DNA from: Octadecabacter dasysiphoniae
Lineage (GTDB): Bacteria > Pseudomonadota > Alphaproteobacteria > Rhodobacterales > Rhodobacteraceae
DNA length: 64,000 nucleotides
Direction of reading: 5' to 3'
NCBI RefSeq assembly: GCF_021532615.1
Contig: NZ_JAKGAQ010000003.1
Span: 310,001 to 374,000, forward strand
This document shows, in pieces, positions 1-9,548 of the stretch. The translations under genes were made by a program, and so were the position numbers. How positions within the stretch are numbered: position 1 is the first letter of the stretch; the number at the start of each line of letters is the position of its first letter. The notes beneath the pieces were generated by a model that ran no database searches, was not told the DNA's origin, and was given only the letters and a program-made list of their open reading frames with translations.

Positions 1-338
1 GTGTTGTCGGGGACATAATTGGCCTTGTCCAATTCACGCATCGCAATGCCGACCAGCAGCAAGACCATGGCCCCCACAACGATCTGCCATTGAAATATGG
101 GTGTCAGGGCGGGGGTGTAAAACGCCGGAACCATGGCGCGAATAATCCCGAACAGCAGATAGGCCCCCATCGAAATGGACAACCAAGCGCCAAAATTGCG
201 CATGGCTTCGAAATGGTTCACTAGCCAGGTCTGGGATAAGATAAGCCCGATGGTGCGGATGATCAGGCGGATAATGCCGTACAGAAGTCGAACAAACAGT
301 TCGAAAATCCCAGCGAATATGTCCCCGATTCCGTCCAA
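1..338 (-). CDS. Partial membrane protein of unknown function (C-terminus off the left edge)
   Basis: An open frame of 112 codons runs off the left edge. I place the start at a TTG directly after the stop of the upstream gene (3 bases apart), so the two are probably one operon; in-frame GTG and ATG codons further in are alternatives, and no clear Shine-Dalgarno is seen. The visible part opens with a hydrophobic amphipathic stretch rich in Ile, Leu and Phe. Two predicted membrane segments follow, around residues 51-66 and 83-99, then a polar tail with the motif RELDKANY. I do not recognise the family. Proximity suggests a job shared with the coiled-coil membrane protein before it. Confidence 0.6.
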   Translation of the reverse strand, partial: MDGIGDIFAGIFELFVRLLYGIIRLIIRTIGLILSQTWLVNHFEAMRNFGAWLSISMGAYLLFGIIRAMVPAFYTPALTPIFQWQIVVGAMVLLLVGIAMRELDKANYVPDN

Positions 339-341
339 AGG

Positions 342-1100
342 TTATTCTGCGGCGGGTTTTTGGGGCAGGGGCACGATGTCTGCGCTTTCTTTGCCCAACG
401 TGTATCCAAGGGCCGGCAAAGTCGCCTCTAGCTGTTCTTCAAGCTGGGACAGTTGGGATGCAACGACGCTTTCCTCAAGCTCGACCTGCTGGGACCATTT
501 GCGAATGTCGCGTAGGGCGTGGTGGGCTTCGACGATCAGCTGCTGCTGACGCTCTGCTTCTTCCTGACGCTGCTTCAGGAATGTTTTGGCGCGGACGACT
601 TTTTCATCGTTGTAAATATCGGACAATTCGCGTGACTGGTGTGACATCTGCGCAGCCAGTTCCAGAACAGCGGGTTCCAGCGAATCCAGATCAGGGTGAT
701 CACGCAAATACGCGAGGCGTTCGCGCACGGCATCAAATTCAGAACTCATGGTGAACACACCGGCGCGATCCGCCGTATGGCACAGGTGATACGCGCGCGC
801 GACATCTTCCATGCTGAGTTTGAAATTCCGATGAGAGCGTTCAAGCGACATGATGCGCCCCGCGCTGGGCATGAAGAAAAACAAAGACGCGAGGATTATC
901 GTGACAACAATCTGGGTCATCATTCCCGCATTCGGGATGAAGATATCGCCAAAGGTCGCCGTAAACGTGAGCCAAGGGACAAAGCCAAAGGAAGAGGCCG
1001 CAGTGTAGGCAATCGCGCTGAGCCCGATCACAGCGATCAGAACCATGGAAACAAAATGCAAAACACGGTGGCCACGTGCCACCAAAGAACGATCAGACAC
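342..1100 (-). CDS. Membrane-anchored coiled-coil protein, 252 aa, function unknown
   Basis: The start is a GTG with a G-rich Shine-Dalgarno (GGGGGG) seven bases upstream. Two N-terminal membrane segments lie at about residues 14-37 and 62-80. A long charged helical region follows, with Glu/Gln-rich heptads around 165-230 (KQRQEEAERQQQ, LEESVVASQLSQLEEQLE) that look like a coiled coil, and then a short Pro/Ala tail. From memory, similar Rhodobacteraceae proteins are labelled DNA repair protein in databases, but nothing here supports an enzymatic or DNA-binding role. A membrane-tethered scaffold is the cautious reading. Confidence 0.75.
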   Translation of the reverse strand: MSDRSLVARGHRVLHFVSMVLIAVIGLSAIAYTAASSFGFVPWLTFTATFGDIFIPNAGMMTQIVVTIILASLFFFMPSAGRIMSLERSHRNFKLSMEDVARAYHLCHTADRAGVFTMSSEFDAVRERLAYLRDHPDLDSLEPAVLELAAQMSHQSRELSDIYNDEKVVRAKTFLKQRQEEAERQQQLIVEAHHALRDIRKWSQQVELEESVVASQLSQLEEQLEATLPALGYTLGKESADIVPLPQKPAAE

Positions 1101-1459
1101 GAATAACCCCCCAGGCGTTGATGTCTTAAATATGGTTAAAGTATCTTAGGCGGGATGTTGCCGACGATATAGGGGAATTTTGAGAAACCCCAATCATGGG
1201 CACAATTATCAGAACAATATCATGGTATTGGCGGGACTATCCCCAAAACAGGTGGTTATCATCGCTTGTATGCGCTGCCCAAGCACCAGTGCAATTTCAC
1301 GATGTGGTGGACATGGTTCCCGAAACTGCGCACATTTGGGCATCGCTACCTTTGGTGGGGGGCGGCGTGCCGAACAAGACAACCCACCGATTCGCCCGAT
1401 AGCACAAAGCCCCCGCAGCGCCGGAGGGATCATTGACGAAAGTCGGGTGTCGCAGCGCC
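1101..1459. other. Gene-free stretch with a CATG-centred inverted repeat
   Basis: No convincing coding frame is seen on either strand; the short frames here lack ribosome sites and family features. It should hold the promoter of the minus-strand gene starting at 1100. An AT-rich segment lies at about 1125-1150. An imperfect inverted repeat, CAATA-TCATGG-TATTG, sits at 1215-1230. A GGGG/CCCC pair around an A/T-rich loop lies at about 1171-1190. None can be assigned to a regulator. Confidence 0.4.
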
Positions 1460-1843
1460 CTACAAACCGAAGTTTGTGTTCGACAACTCATACGCCCAAA
1501 AGAGCGCACCGCCGAGTGCCATGATCCCGATTATTGCTGCAGCGATCGGCGCACCACGATCTGGCAAAGGCATCAACAAGGCAGCTGTGCCTAGCGTCGC
1601 GATGGTACCGATTGCGCCCAGAACGACGACGAAACCCGGTTCAAGAATAATGGGCGAAATGGGCAAAACACTTGCGATGACTGCCAACGCCGCGCCGCTT
1701 ATCGGCAGGCTGGCGATTGTCCATATCACCAGCTTGGCGCGTTTCGGGCGGACGTCGCGCAGCATCCAGGCAGAGCTGAAAAACATCACTGCAGCGAGCG
1801 GGGGACCGAGGTAAACCACTGCAATAACAACGAAAATGTCCAC
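1460..1843 (-). CDS. Small integral membrane protein, 127 aa, unknown function
   Basis: The start is GTG, with GAAGGG about seven bases upstream. Four hydrophobic segments are visible, roughly residues 2-25, 38-62, 70-92 and 98-116, separated by short polar loops with few charges apart from a basic DVRPKRAK loop after the first segment. That loop suggests a cytoplasmic position by the positive-inside rule. No family motif is recognised. It lies just downstream of another small membrane protein on the same strand. Confidence 0.6.
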   Translation of the reverse strand: MDIFVVIAVVYLGPPLAAVMFFSSAWMLRDVRPKRAKLVIWTIASLPISGAALAVIASVLPISPIILEPGFVVVLGAIGTIATLGTAALLMPLPDRGAPIAAAIIGIMALGGALFWAYELSNTNFGL

Positions 1844-1864
1844 GTCATACCCTTCCAGAAAAGA

Positions 1865-2047
1865 TCAGTATGACCAGTCGGCCTGACCCAAAGCATAGAT
1901 GTACGCGCTAACCAAACCGACCACGCCAACAATGACAATCAGGCTGATGATTACAATGACCCGCGCCCACCGCTTGTCGTGTTTCCATCCCTGCACAGTA
2001 AGGAAGGCCAGAACGGCGGCGATGATAAACAGTAATATACCGAGCAT
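1865..2047 (-). CDS. Two-pass membrane microprotein, 60 aa
   Basis: The ATG at 2047 is preceded by AAAGG six bases upstream, so I prefer it to a longer frame that would run into mlaF. The product has a hydrophobic segment at residues 1-18, a basic linker (WKHDKRWAR), and a second hydrophobic segment at about 28-50. It follows mlaF by 19 bases on the same strand and may be cotranscribed with the mlaF-mlaE-alr operon. I know no function for it. Confidence 0.6.
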   Translation of the reverse strand: MLGILLFIIAAVLAFLTVQGWKHDKRWARVIVIISLIVIVGVVGLVSAYIYALGQADWSY

Positions 2048-2066
2048 GAGGGGCCTTTCGGGCGGA

Positions 2067-2813
2067 TTATCGCACGGCTTCAATCGGGCCGGTCGCGCGA
2101 CCATGGATAAATTGATCGACATAAGGATCGCCAGACGTGTCCATATCGGCCACGGCCCCCGTCCAGCGGATTTTACCCGCATGGAGCATCGCGATTTTGT
2201 CGGCAATGGCGCGCACAGACGTCATGTCGTGGGTGATCGTGATCGCGGTGGCGCCCATTTCTGTAACGATCTCGCGGATTAGATCATTGATGACGCCCGC
2301 CATGATCGGATCGAGGCCGGTTGTGGGTTCGTCAAAAAAGATAATCTCGGGCTCAGCGGCAATCGCGCGGGCAAGGCCGACACGTTTTTGCATACCGCCC
2401 GATAGTTCCGCCGGAAGGCGGTCAGCAACGTCGCCCGTCAGGCCAACGCGGCGCAGTTTTTCAATCGCTATGGCGCGGGCTTCGTCTTTTGGTTTCTTCA
2501 AAGACCCACGCAAAAGCCGGAACGCGACGTTTTGCCAGACGGGCAAGGAGTCAAATAAGGCTGCCCCCTGAAACAACATCCCGAACCGCGCCAAAAACGC
2601 ATCACGGTCACCTTTGTTGACGTCTTTTCCGTCCACGGTGATTGTGCCGCTATCCGGTTGAACAAGGCCCAGTACAGATTTGATAAGTACGGACTTTCCG
2701 GTGCCGGACCCACCGATCACGACCATGCTTTCGCCCTTTGGGACGTGCAAATCAACGCCGCGCAGGACGGCATTGGTGCCAAAGGTCTTATGAACTGCGC
2801 TAAGGTCGATCAT
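2067..2813 (-). CDS. mlaF: ABC transporter ATP-binding protein, MlaF type
   Basis: 248-aa ATPase of the Mla/Ttg2 phospholipid-transport family, which powers movement of glycerophospholipids between inner and outer membranes. From the start MIDLSAVHK, the Walker A is GGSGTGKS, the signature LSGGMQKRVGLARA, the Walker B IIFFDEPTTGLD, and the switch histidine lies in ITHDM. An upstream extension of the frame is rejected because this ATG overlaps the mlaE stop as ATGA. Subfamily assignment rests on the neighbouring MlaE permease. No mlaD, mlaC or mlaB lies beside it. Confidence 0.9.
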   Translation of the reverse strand: MIDLSAVHKTFGTNAVLRGVDLHVPKGESMVVIGGSGTGKSVLIKSVLGLVQPDSGTITVDGKDVNKGDRDAFLARFGMLFQGAALFDSLPVWQNVAFRLLRGSLKKPKDEARAIAIEKLRRVGLTGDVADRLPAELSGGMQKRVGLARAIAAEPEIIFFDEPTTGLDPIMAGVINDLIREIVTEMGATAITITHDMTSVRAIADKIAMLHAGKIRWTGAVADMDTSGDPYVDQFIHGRATGPIEAVR

Positions 2814-3583
2814 GCTGAGAAAAACGCCTCTGTCAGAAGGAAATTCGCAGCGAGGATCAGGATGGCGGCAGCGACGACGCTGGATTTGGTAGCGCGCCCC
2901 ACACCCATCGCACCGCGTTCGGAATTCATCCCATAATAACACCCCATCAGCGCGGCGATGAACCCGAACACCGCCCCTTTGACGAGGCTGGAGATGATAT
3001 CAAGACGGGTCAGAAAATCGGCGGTGTTTTGCAAATAGGCGGCAGCATTAAAATCAAGCCGTTCTGTGCTGACCAAAAACCCACCATAAATGCCGATGAT
3101 GTCGCCAACGGCCACAAGAATTGGCATGACCAGCGTCGCGGCCAAGACGCGGGGCAGGGTCAGATATTTCATCGGGTGCGTGGACAGAGTGACGAGGGCA
3201 TCGATTTGCTCTGTCACCTTCATTGTCGCAATTTCAGCTGCGATGGATGAAGTGACACGCGCCGCAATCATCAGACCGACCAGCACCGGGCCAAGTTCGC
3301 GCACCATGCCGATGGCGACGATTTGGGGCACCACAGCTTCGGCACTGAAACGCGCACCCCCTGAATAAATTTGTAGGGCCAGCGCGCCGCCCGTGAAGAA
3401 CGCCGTCAGGCCAACAACGGGGAGGGAGAAATAGCCGATCTGGATCAAGGCATTCCCAAATTCCCGACCGAAAAACGGTGGGCGAACCAGATGGCTGAGG
3501 GTTTGCCCCGTGAACAAGGCAAGCCTGCCGATCGCGGCTAAAAGCCCAAGAGCGCTCGCGCCAATGGATGCAAGTGCATTCAT
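2810..3583 (-). CDS. mlaE: ABC transporter permease, MlaE family
   Basis: 257-aa inner-membrane permease with several membrane segments, the MlaE hallmarks [14 protein letters not shown] and [23 protein letters not shown] (shown here only to indicate the EQIDAL coupling helix), and a hydrophobic C-terminus. It overlaps mlaF by four bases downstream and alr by four bases upstream, so the three genes look translationally coupled. The expected role is phospholipid trafficking for outer-membrane asymmetry together with MlaF and a substrate-binding MlaD encoded elsewhere. Confidence 0.9.
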   Translation of the reverse strand: MNALASIGASALGLLAAIGRLALFTGQTLSHLVRPPFFGREFGNALIQIGYFSLPVVGLTAFFTGGALALQIYSGGARFSAEAVVPQIVAIGMVRELGPVLVGLMIAARVTSSIAAEIATMKVTEQIDALVTLSTHPMKYLTLPRVLAATLVMPILVAVGDIIGIYGGFLVSTERLDFNAAAYLQNTADFLTRLDIISSLVKGAVFGFIAALMGCYYGMNSERGAMGVGRATKSSVVAAAILILAANFLLTEAFFSA

Positions 3584-4617
3584 CCGCCAGCGTACCGACG
3601 GGCATAGCGCGGGCCCAAAGACGTCAAAATTTCATACCCGATCGTGCCAGCACGCGCGGCCAATGCATCCACGGTCTGATCCGACCCAAGAATTGATAGA
3701 ACACCGGGCAACTCCGGCAGGTCCGTGACGTCGGCGGTGATCAGATCCATCGACACGCGCCCGACCAGCGGCACGGCCTGTCCGCCATGATAAAGATTGG
3801 CACCACCCGATAGGGCGCGCAGCAAACCATCCGCATAACCGCCCGAAAGTGTTGCAATTTTTGATGGCCGTTTGGCCGTCCAGGCATTGGCATACCCAAC
3901 GGTTTCGCCCTCTTCGACATCGCGCACCTGAATGACAGGCAGGTCAAGATAGGCAACCGGCTGGGCATCCGCAAAGGGCATGCCGCCATACAGGCCAACA
4001 CCCGGGCGGGTGAGGTCAAAGTGGTATTCAGGGCCAAGCAAAATACCACCGGTCGCGGCCAAGGATCGCGGCACGCTGATCCCGTCTGTCATCAGATGGA
4101 ACTGGTCCAGCTGTTGGCGGTTCATCGGATGGTCGGGGTCACCCGCGCAGGCAAGATGCGACATCACGAGGCGGCAGTTCTGTGCCAGCGCAATTTCAGC
4201 CACGCTCGCCCATTCGCCGATTTCAAGGCCCAGACGGTTCATGCCAGTATCAAGCTGCACACCAAAGGGGTGTTCGGGCAGCGCCTCAAGGTGGCGGGTC
4301 AGCTGGCCGACGGTGTTGACCATCGGGGTCAGCATCATATCGCCAATCATATCCGTATCACCGCGCATGTGGCCCGCAAAAACGCAGATTTCCACATTGG
4401 GGCCAAGGGCTTGGCGCAGTTCTGCGCCTTCTTCGGCGACGGCCACAAAGAAGCGTTTGACGCCTGCTTTGGCCAATGCGCGGCCCACTTTGCCCGCGCC
4501 CAATCCGTATCCGTCTGCCTTAACGACAGCGCAGGTTTCCACGTCTGTCATCGCATCCAGCGCGCGCCAATTCGTGGCGAGCGCATCTAAATCAACTGAA
4601 AGAAAACCTGTGCTCAT
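3580..4617 (-). CDS. alr: Alanine racemase
   Basis: 345-aa PLP enzyme that interconverts L- and D-alanine for peptidoglycan. The PLP lysine is K33 in [10 protein letters not shown], a variant of the usual [18 protein letters not shown] lies at 123-130, the catalytic tyrosine is probably Y261 in SGGYADGL, and RVSMDL is at 287-292. Length fits the family. The gene overlaps mlaE by four bases. Since both act on the envelope the coupling is plausible, although alr is more often near dnaB, as it also is here. Confidence 0.95.
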   Translation of the reverse strand: MSTGFLSVDLDALATNWRALDAMTDVETCAVVKADGYGLGAGKVGRALAKAGVKRFFVAVAEEGAELRQALGPNVEICVFAGHMRGDTDMIGDMMLTPMVNTVGQLTRHLEALPEHPFGVQLDTGMNRLGLEIGEWASVAEIALAQNCRLVMSHLACAGDPDHPMNRQQLDQFHLMTDGISVPRSLAATGGILLGPEYHFDLTRPGVGLYGGMPFADAQPVAYLDLPVIQVRDVEEGETVGYANAWTAKRPSKIATLSGGYADGLLRALSGGANLYHGGQAVPLVGRVSMDLITADVTDLPELPGVLSILGSDQTVDALAARAGTIGYEILTSLGPRYARRYAGG

Positions 4618-4659
4618 GCGCGTGTTGTGCCACCGCGCACGGGGCGCGGCAAGCAGCCT

Positions 4660-6147
4660 TTAATATTCGTCTTCTACGTTGCGCTGCCATTCCTTGGCGA
4701 GGTTGCCAAAGCGGGTGAATTCCGGCGTGAACGACAGTTCAACCGTGCCGATGGGGCCGTGGCGCTGTTTGCCAATAATAACTTCGGCCTTGCCGAACTG
4801 GCTGGACATTTTTTCCTGCCACGCGGCCATCGCCTCAAGGTTTGAATCCTCGGGTTTTTCGCGCTCGGTGTAGTATTCGCCGCGATAAACGAACATGACG
4901 ACGTCGGCATCCTGCTCAATCGAGCCGGATTCACGAAGGTCGGACAATTGCGGGCGTTTGTCTTCGCGGTTTTCCACCTGACGCGACAGCTGGGACAGCG
5001 CGATGACGGGAATTTGGAGTTCTTTCGCGATGGCCTTTAACCCCATCGAAATCTCACCGATCTCTTGTACGCGGTTTTCAGACGTGCCGCGCACCAGCTG
5101 CAGGTAATCGACAATCAGCAGGTCCAAACCGTGGGTTCGTTTGAGGCGACGCGCGCGGGCAGACAGTTGGCTGATCGGGATCGCCGCCGTGTCATCGATA
5201 TAAAGCGGGCAGGCCTCTAGCTGTTTGGCAGCGTCCACAAAACGGCGAAATTCGCCTTCGGTCATGTCACCTTGGCGGATTTTATGGCTGGAAATTTCAG
5301 AAGCTTCGGCAAGGATACGCCCCGCGAGCTGTTCTGCCGACATCTCAAGGCTGAAAAAACCGACAACGCCGCCGTCGACCGCGCCCTCGGACCCGTCCTG
5401 CATTTTGCCCTTTTTATAGGCCTTCGCCACGTTATAGGCGATGTTCGTTGCCAGCGATGTTTTGCCCATGGACGGACGCCCGGCGAGGATCAGGAGGTCA
5501 GATTTGTGCAAACCACCAAGTTTGCCATCCAGATCGATCAGGTCCGTCGCAACGCCCGCAAGGCCACCATCACGCTGATAGGCCGAGTTCGCGACGTTCA
5601 CCGCATCGGTCACAGCCTTGAGGAAGGACTGGAACCCGCCTTCGGTGCTACCCTGTTCGGCCAGTTTGTAAAGCATCTGCTCGGCTTCGACGATTTGTTC
5701 TTTCGGCTCGCTGTCAACGCTGACCGATTTGGCCTTCGCGGCGATGTCTTGGCCGACGGTGATCAGCTCACGCCGCACGGCAAGGTCATAGATCATCTGC
5801 GCATAGTCACGCGCGGCGAAGGCAGAAATCGCGGCCCCGGCCAGACGCGCAAGGTAGGCAGGGCCGCCAAGCTCTTTCAGGCCTTCGTCGTCCTCAAGAA
5901 ACGCCTTGAGCGTGACAGGCGAGGCGAGGTTGTTTTTTGCGATCCGTGCCGCTGCGACTTCAAAAATACGGGCGTGCACCGGGTCATAGAAATGTTCTGG
6001 CTGAACGATTGACGCGACACGATCAAAGATATCGTTATTGGTCAGGATCGCACCCAAAAGCTGCTGCTCGGCTTCGATGGAATGGGGGGAGGTATCGACA
6101 TTGGCCTCAGACGTGCCTGATGCATTGAATGTTGAAATCTCGTTCAT
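4660..6147 (-). CDS. dnaB: Replicative DNA helicase DnaB
   Basis: 495-aa hexameric helicase that unwinds DNA at the replication fork. I start at MNEISTF (6147) because GAGGGACAGGG precedes it; an in-frame ATG eight codons earlier has no ribosome site. The N-terminal helical domain begins at PHSIEAEQQLLGAIL (about 21-35). Walker A GRPSMGKT is at 223-230, followed by the RecA-like core with LLIVDYLQL and the DLRESGSIEQDADVV arginine-finger region. No intein or insertion is present. alr follows 42 bases downstream. Confidence 0.97.
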   Translation of the reverse strand: MNEISTFNASGTSEANVDTSPHSIEAEQQLLGAILTNNDIFDRVASIVQPEHFYDPVHARIFEVAAARIAKNNLASPVTLKAFLEDDEGLKELGGPAYLARLAGAAISAFAARDYAQMIYDLAVRRELITVGQDIAAKAKSVSVDSEPKEQIVEAEQMLYKLAEQGSTEGGFQSFLKAVTDAVNVANSAYQRDGGLAGVATDLIDLDGKLGGLHKSDLLILAGRPSMGKTSLATNIAYNVAKAYKKGKMQDGSEGAVDGGVVGFFSLEMSAEQLAGRILAEASEISSHKIRQGDMTEGEFRRFVDAAKQLEACPLYIDDTAAIPISQLSARARRLKRTHGLDLLIVDYLQLVRGTSENRVQEIGEISMGLKAIAKELQIPVIALSQLSRQVENREDKRPQLSDLRESGSIEQDADVVMFVYRGEYYTEREKPEDSNLEAMAAWQEKMSSQFGKAEVIIGKQRHGPIGTVELSFTPEFTRFGNLAKEWQRNVEDEY

Positions 6148-6348
6148 TGCCCTGTCCCTCAAGCCGTTCACTACAGCGCCCCACCGCTCACAGGGTCATA
6201 CAAAGTAGGGCCGCAGGGCGCAAATTGTATAAAGCTGTGGATAGGATGTGAACGTCATCATGCCACAAAATACGGCCCGCGCCTAGGGCGCGAACCGCTA
6301 CATGTGGTGCGCACCAAAGGTCGCGCGACGTTAAGTAAATTTAAACAT

Positions 6349-7023
6349 TTATGCGTGAGCCGCTGACCATCCGGCTGGATCGCGCAAGTAGGCTTCGACT
6401 TCGGTCAGTGTATCGGCGTCAAAGGATTCGGAGGCTTTCGCCTCTTCCAGCACGTCCCACCAAGTACACAGGTGCAGCAATTGCACACCGTGATCTGCCA
6501 GCGTTTGCTCAACCCCTTCAAAGATGCCGTAAAAGAAAATGACAGCGGTGGCTGAGCAGGTCGCGCCCGTTTCGCGAATGGCGTCCACGAAAGACAGCTT
6601 TGATCCACCGTCCGTCGTGAGGTCTTCGACCAACAACACACGCTGGCCCTCGGTCATCACGCCCTCAATCCGCGCGTTGCGGCCGTAGCCTTTGGGTTTT
6701 TTGCGCACGTAGGTCATCGGCAGCGCAAGGCGTTCGGCCATCAATGCGCCAAAAGGAATACCAGCCGTTTCACCGCCCGCGACGTTGTCAAACGCCTCAA
6801 ACCCGGCCTCGCGCATTGTCGTGACAGCCAGAAAATCCATCAACGTGGACCGGATGCGCGGAAACGAAATCAGCTTGCGACAATCAACATATGTCGGGGC
6901 TTTCTTGCCGGACGCATGGGTAAACGGTTCAGCCGCGTTGAAATCAATCGCGCCAATTTCGATCAACATACGGGCAGTCAAACGCGCGATTTCGGCTTTG
7001 TCGGGAAAAGAGGTGGGTATCAT
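6349..7023 (-). CDS. pyrE: Orotate phosphoribosyltransferase
   Basis: 224-aa enzyme joining orotate and PRPP to give OMP in pyrimidine synthesis. The PRPP-binding motif [10 protein letters not shown] is at 132-141 and the basic flexible-loop signature RKKPKGYG at 107-114. AGGA lies seven bases before the ATG. pyrC is immediately upstream on the same strand, so the two probably form a pyrimidine operon, separated by a repeat-like element near 7046-7066. Confidence 0.95.
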   Translation of the reverse strand: MIPTSFPDKAEIARLTARMLIEIGAIDFNAAEPFTHASGKKAPTYVDCRKLISFPRIRSTLMDFLAVTTMREAGFEAFDNVAGGETAGIPFGALMAERLALPMTYVRKKPKGYGRNARIEGVMTEGQRVLLVEDLTTDGGSKLSFVDAIRETGATCSATAVIFFYGIFEGVEQTLADHGVQLLHLCTWWDVLEEAKASESFDADTLTEVEAYLRDPAGWSAAHA

Positions 7024-7040
7024 GGGTCGGTCCTACATTC

Positions 7041-7070
7041 ATCTAGGCAGAAAAACTCCCGCCGGAGGCA
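7041..7070. repeat. Short intergenic repeat copy (CCGCCGGAGGC type)
   Basis: The core CTCCCGCCGGAGGCA just past the pyrC stop closely resembles CCCCGCCGGAGGCA at about 38048-38061, just past the divergently placed gene start there and before the acnA end. From memory this is part of a family of small intergenic elements common in Rhodobacteraceae. It carries no coding frame. Confidence 0.4.
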
Positions 7071-7078
7071 CGTTTCAA

Positions 7079-8128
7079 TTACGCGACCCGCCAATGGAGC
7101 GGGAAGCCGGGGTCAAACACTGTGACGGGTCCGTCCGCGGTGTCGACGTGGTCGGGATAGATCGCAGGTTCGCCTTTGATCAACGTGATGGTGTCTTCGT
7201 TTGGCGCCAGCCCGTAATAACGAGGGCCCGCAAGCGATGTGAAGTTTTCTAGCTTATCCATGGCACCCGCCGCATCGAACACCTCTGCAAGGCACGACAT
7301 GGTGTTGATGGCCGTGAAACATCCCGCGCAACCGCAGGGCAGTAGTTTGTTGGCGTCGGTGTGGGGCGCTGAGTCCGTCCCGAGGAAAAACCGCTTATCG
7401 CCAGAAATCGCGGCGGCGACTAATGCGATGCGGTGCTTTTCACGTTTGGCGACGGGTAGGCAGTAATAATGCGGTTTGATCCCACCCGCGAGGATGTGAT
7501 TGCGGTTGATAATAAGGTGGTGCGTCGTGATCGTCGCCGCGAGGTTGGACCGGCTGTCGCGCACGTAATCCACCGCGTTCTCGGTCGTCACGTGTTCCAT
7601 GATAACCTTCAGGTCGGGGACCTTCTTGCGGATCGGTTTCAGCACCTTGTCGATGAACACCGCTTCGCGATCAAAGATATCGATGTTCGGGTCGGTGACT
7701 TCGCCGTGCACACACAAGGGCAGGCCAATGTCGGCCATACGTTCGAGAACGGGGCGCACTTTGTCAAAGTCCGACACACCGGACGCGGAATTGGTCGTCG
7801 CGCCTGCGGGGTAGAGTTTGACGGCCGTGATGATGTTGTCTTCATACGCGCGCGCGAGGTCGTCAGGGTCTGTATCTTCGGTCAGATAGCACGTCATCAA
7901 GGGCTGAAAGTCAGACCCTTCGGGCAGGGCGGCCAGGATGCGGTCACGGTAGGCGCCAGCTTGGGCACCCGTGATCACGGGCGGAATAAGGTTCGGCATA
8001 ATAATGGCGCGGGCGAAATGCGCGGCCGAAAGGGGCGTCACAGCCTCCATCATCGCGCCGTCGCGCAAATGCAGGTGCCAATCATCAGGGCGGCGAATTG
8101 TTATACGATCTGGGCTTTGCTTGGGCAT
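7079..8128 (-). CDS. pyrC: Dihydroorotase, class II type
   Basis: 349-aa zinc amidohydrolase closing carbamoyl-aspartate to dihydroorotate. [13 protein letters not shown] near residues 12-24 carries the first metal histidines H18 and H20. The carbamylated lysine is expected in TAVKLYPAG, further ligands in VMEHVTT and TTHHLI, and the catalytic aspartate in [10 protein letters not shown] chose the ATG at 8128 because it gives the length of E. coli PyrC (348 aa); in-frame starts at 8137 (ATG) and 8149 (TTG) are possible and the ribosome sites do not settle it. Confidence 0.94.
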   Translation of the reverse strand: MPKQSPDRITIRRPDDWHLHLRDGAMMEAVTPLSAAHFARAIIMPNLIPPVITGAQAGAYRDRILAALPEGSDFQPLMTCYLTEDTDPDDLARAYEDNIITAVKLYPAGATTNSASGVSDFDKVRPVLERMADIGLPLCVHGEVTDPNIDIFDREAVFIDKVLKPIRKKVPDLKVIMEHVTTENAVDYVRDSRSNLAATITTHHLIINRNHILAGGIKPHYYCLPVAKREKHRIALVAAAISGDKRFFLGTDSAPHTDANKLLPCGCAGCFTAINTMSCLAEVFDAAGAMDKLENFTSLAGPRYYGLAPNEDTITLIKGEPAIYPDHVDTADGPVTVFDPGFPLHWRVA

Positions 8129-8234
8129 AACGCCCATTACACCGCTCAAGGGGAACTGACCAGAGGGTTCCCCTTGCCAAGTGTGCAGCGGTTTGTCAGT
8201 TCACTGGCATCAAGACCTTGAGAGGAATACGACT

Positions 8235-8516
8235 ATGTTTGGTTTTTTGATTGCCGTTGCAGCAGGTGCCGCGACGCCGATGTTGGAAGGCCCGCTCGCG
8301 CGGCCATTGGCGCAGGCGATGGGCGACAACGTTGAAATTGCTGACGGTGAATTGCGCACGCTGAGCTTTATGATCGCGATGATCATCGCGGGTATTCTAT
8401 GTGCGCTGTTCAGCAGCGGGTCTGCCCTTGGCCTCGCGGTTGGTGGGGCGCTGGGTTACTTCGGGATGCGCCTGTTGCGTTGGTTGCAGCGCATTGTTGA
8501 GGGCAAACGCACCTAA
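8235..8516 (+). CDS. Small membrane protein, 93 aa, unknown function
   Basis: The ATG at 8235 has AGAGGA nine bases upstream. The product starts with a hydrophobic stretch (GFLIAVAAGAATPM), then has a polar section with the acidic NVEIADGELR, two likely membrane segments at about residues 43-58 and 62-80, and a basic tail (RWLQRIVEGKRT). It converges on the next gene with a four-base overlap. I do not recognise the family. Confidence 0.7.
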   Translation: MFGFLIAVAAGAATPMLEGPLARPLAQAMGDNVEIADGELRTLSFMIAMIIAGILCALFSSGSALGLAVGGALGYFGMRLLRWLQRIVEGKRT

Positions 8517-9451
8517 AGGCTGACGCCGCGTGCCTCAAGTTCGGCAAGCTTTTTGGCGAACAGGGGGCGTTTTCCGCCATCGCTGACATGGCGACACAGC
8601 CGCGCCAGAAGGCGGTCATGGTCGTCGTGCGCGTCTAAACGATGCATCAAAGTGCGCAGGTACGGCAAATGGGCGCGCCGTGCGCGCCATAGGGTCGCGT
8701 AGCTGGCAGGGGTCAGATCGCCCGTCATGGCCTGTTCAATCAATTCGGGCAAGACATCCATCGCCATCAGGTGGCGCTGTGCGTCGGGCCCAAGGTAGGG
8801 GCAGGTCATATGGGTTGTGTTTGGTCCGTCAAACAAAGACGCGTGCATGGCATCTTCGATCACGGACGGATCGTGCAGCACGAAGACGGATTCGGCGGTT
8901 TCCACCATCATTGGCGCAAATCCGAAACGGGTTGTGAAATCAAGGCGGCGGGCCTCGGGGTGGCGGCGATCCCAGCGCGCGCGGGCGGGATCAAGCGTTG
9001 CATGTGGCTGGATCACCAGCACGTTGGTTTCAGGGGCGGCCACCGAAAACGCCGCCGCTGCGTAGGCCGCACTGCCCGCGCCATAAAACAGAATCTGATC
9101 GAAATCATCAAAGAACCCGTCATCGATCATGCGATCAAAATACCCGTAAACTGCTGGGTGGCGGAACCAATCCACTTCAGCATCTGCAAGCAACGTCAAG
9201 CTGGACCAACCGTGGCTTTGCACAAAGCCCCAGCCCAGTGGTGCCGCGCCGTCGTTCATCCGGCGCACGCTCGCTATGCTTTCAAAGGTGACAAGCAGGG
9301 TGCGACCCGCATCCACCAAAAGGGCCGAATGATTAGGCCCCAGCGGTTCGGCGTACCCGAATTCTTCTGCGATATCCTCAATCCGCGCCATCCAGGCTGT
9401 GCGGTCAAGGCCGTTAAGATCATAATCGAAGGCGGCGGCGGTATCTTTCAT
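8513..9451 (-). CDS. Conserved protein of unknown function, 312 aa
   Basis: A soluble protein with no membrane segment. FYGAGSAAYAAAAF in the middle resembles a Rossmann-like or alpha/beta-hydrolase turn, and VLVIQPHATLDP follows as the next strand, but no complete catalytic set is evident. From memory, Rhodobacteraceae relatives are sometimes named phosphoadenosine phosphosulfate reductase; the CXXC and PAPS-loop features of that enzyme are not visible, so I do not adopt the name. It is convergent with the small membrane protein and same-strand downstream of gcdH. Confidence 0.75.
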   Translation of the reverse strand: MKDTAAAFDYDLNGLDRTAWMARIEDIAEEFGYAEPLGPNHSALLVDAGRTLLVTFESIASVRRMNDGAAPLGWGFVQSHGWSSLTLLADAEVDWFRHPAVYGYFDRMIDDGFFDDFDQILFYGAGSAAYAAAAFSVAAPETNVLVIQPHATLDPARARWDRRHPEARRLDFTTRFGFAPMMVETAESVFVLHDPSVIEDAMHASLFDGPNTTHMTCPYLGPDAQRHLMAMDVLPELIEQAMTGDLTPASYATLWRARRAHLPYLRTLMHRLDAHDDHDRLLARLCRHVSDGGKRPLFAKKLAELEARGVSL

Positions 9452-9548
9452 ACGTTATACTCGTTCATCATGTGGTCCCACTCACCGGCGTGGGGGATAG
9501 GGGCGCATTGGGGCACAATTGCGCGGGGGGTAAGGCGTTTCTGGGCCA

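Noticed and set aside
1215..1230. CAATA-TCATGG-TATTG as a strong operator
   Set aside because: Imperfect symmetry and no clear promoter context; recorded only in the gap description.
6278..6300. CGCGCC-TAG-GGCGCG hairpin between pyrE and dnaB as a terminator
   Set aside because: No T-run on either strand and it lies upstream of dnaB rather than at a gene end served by it.
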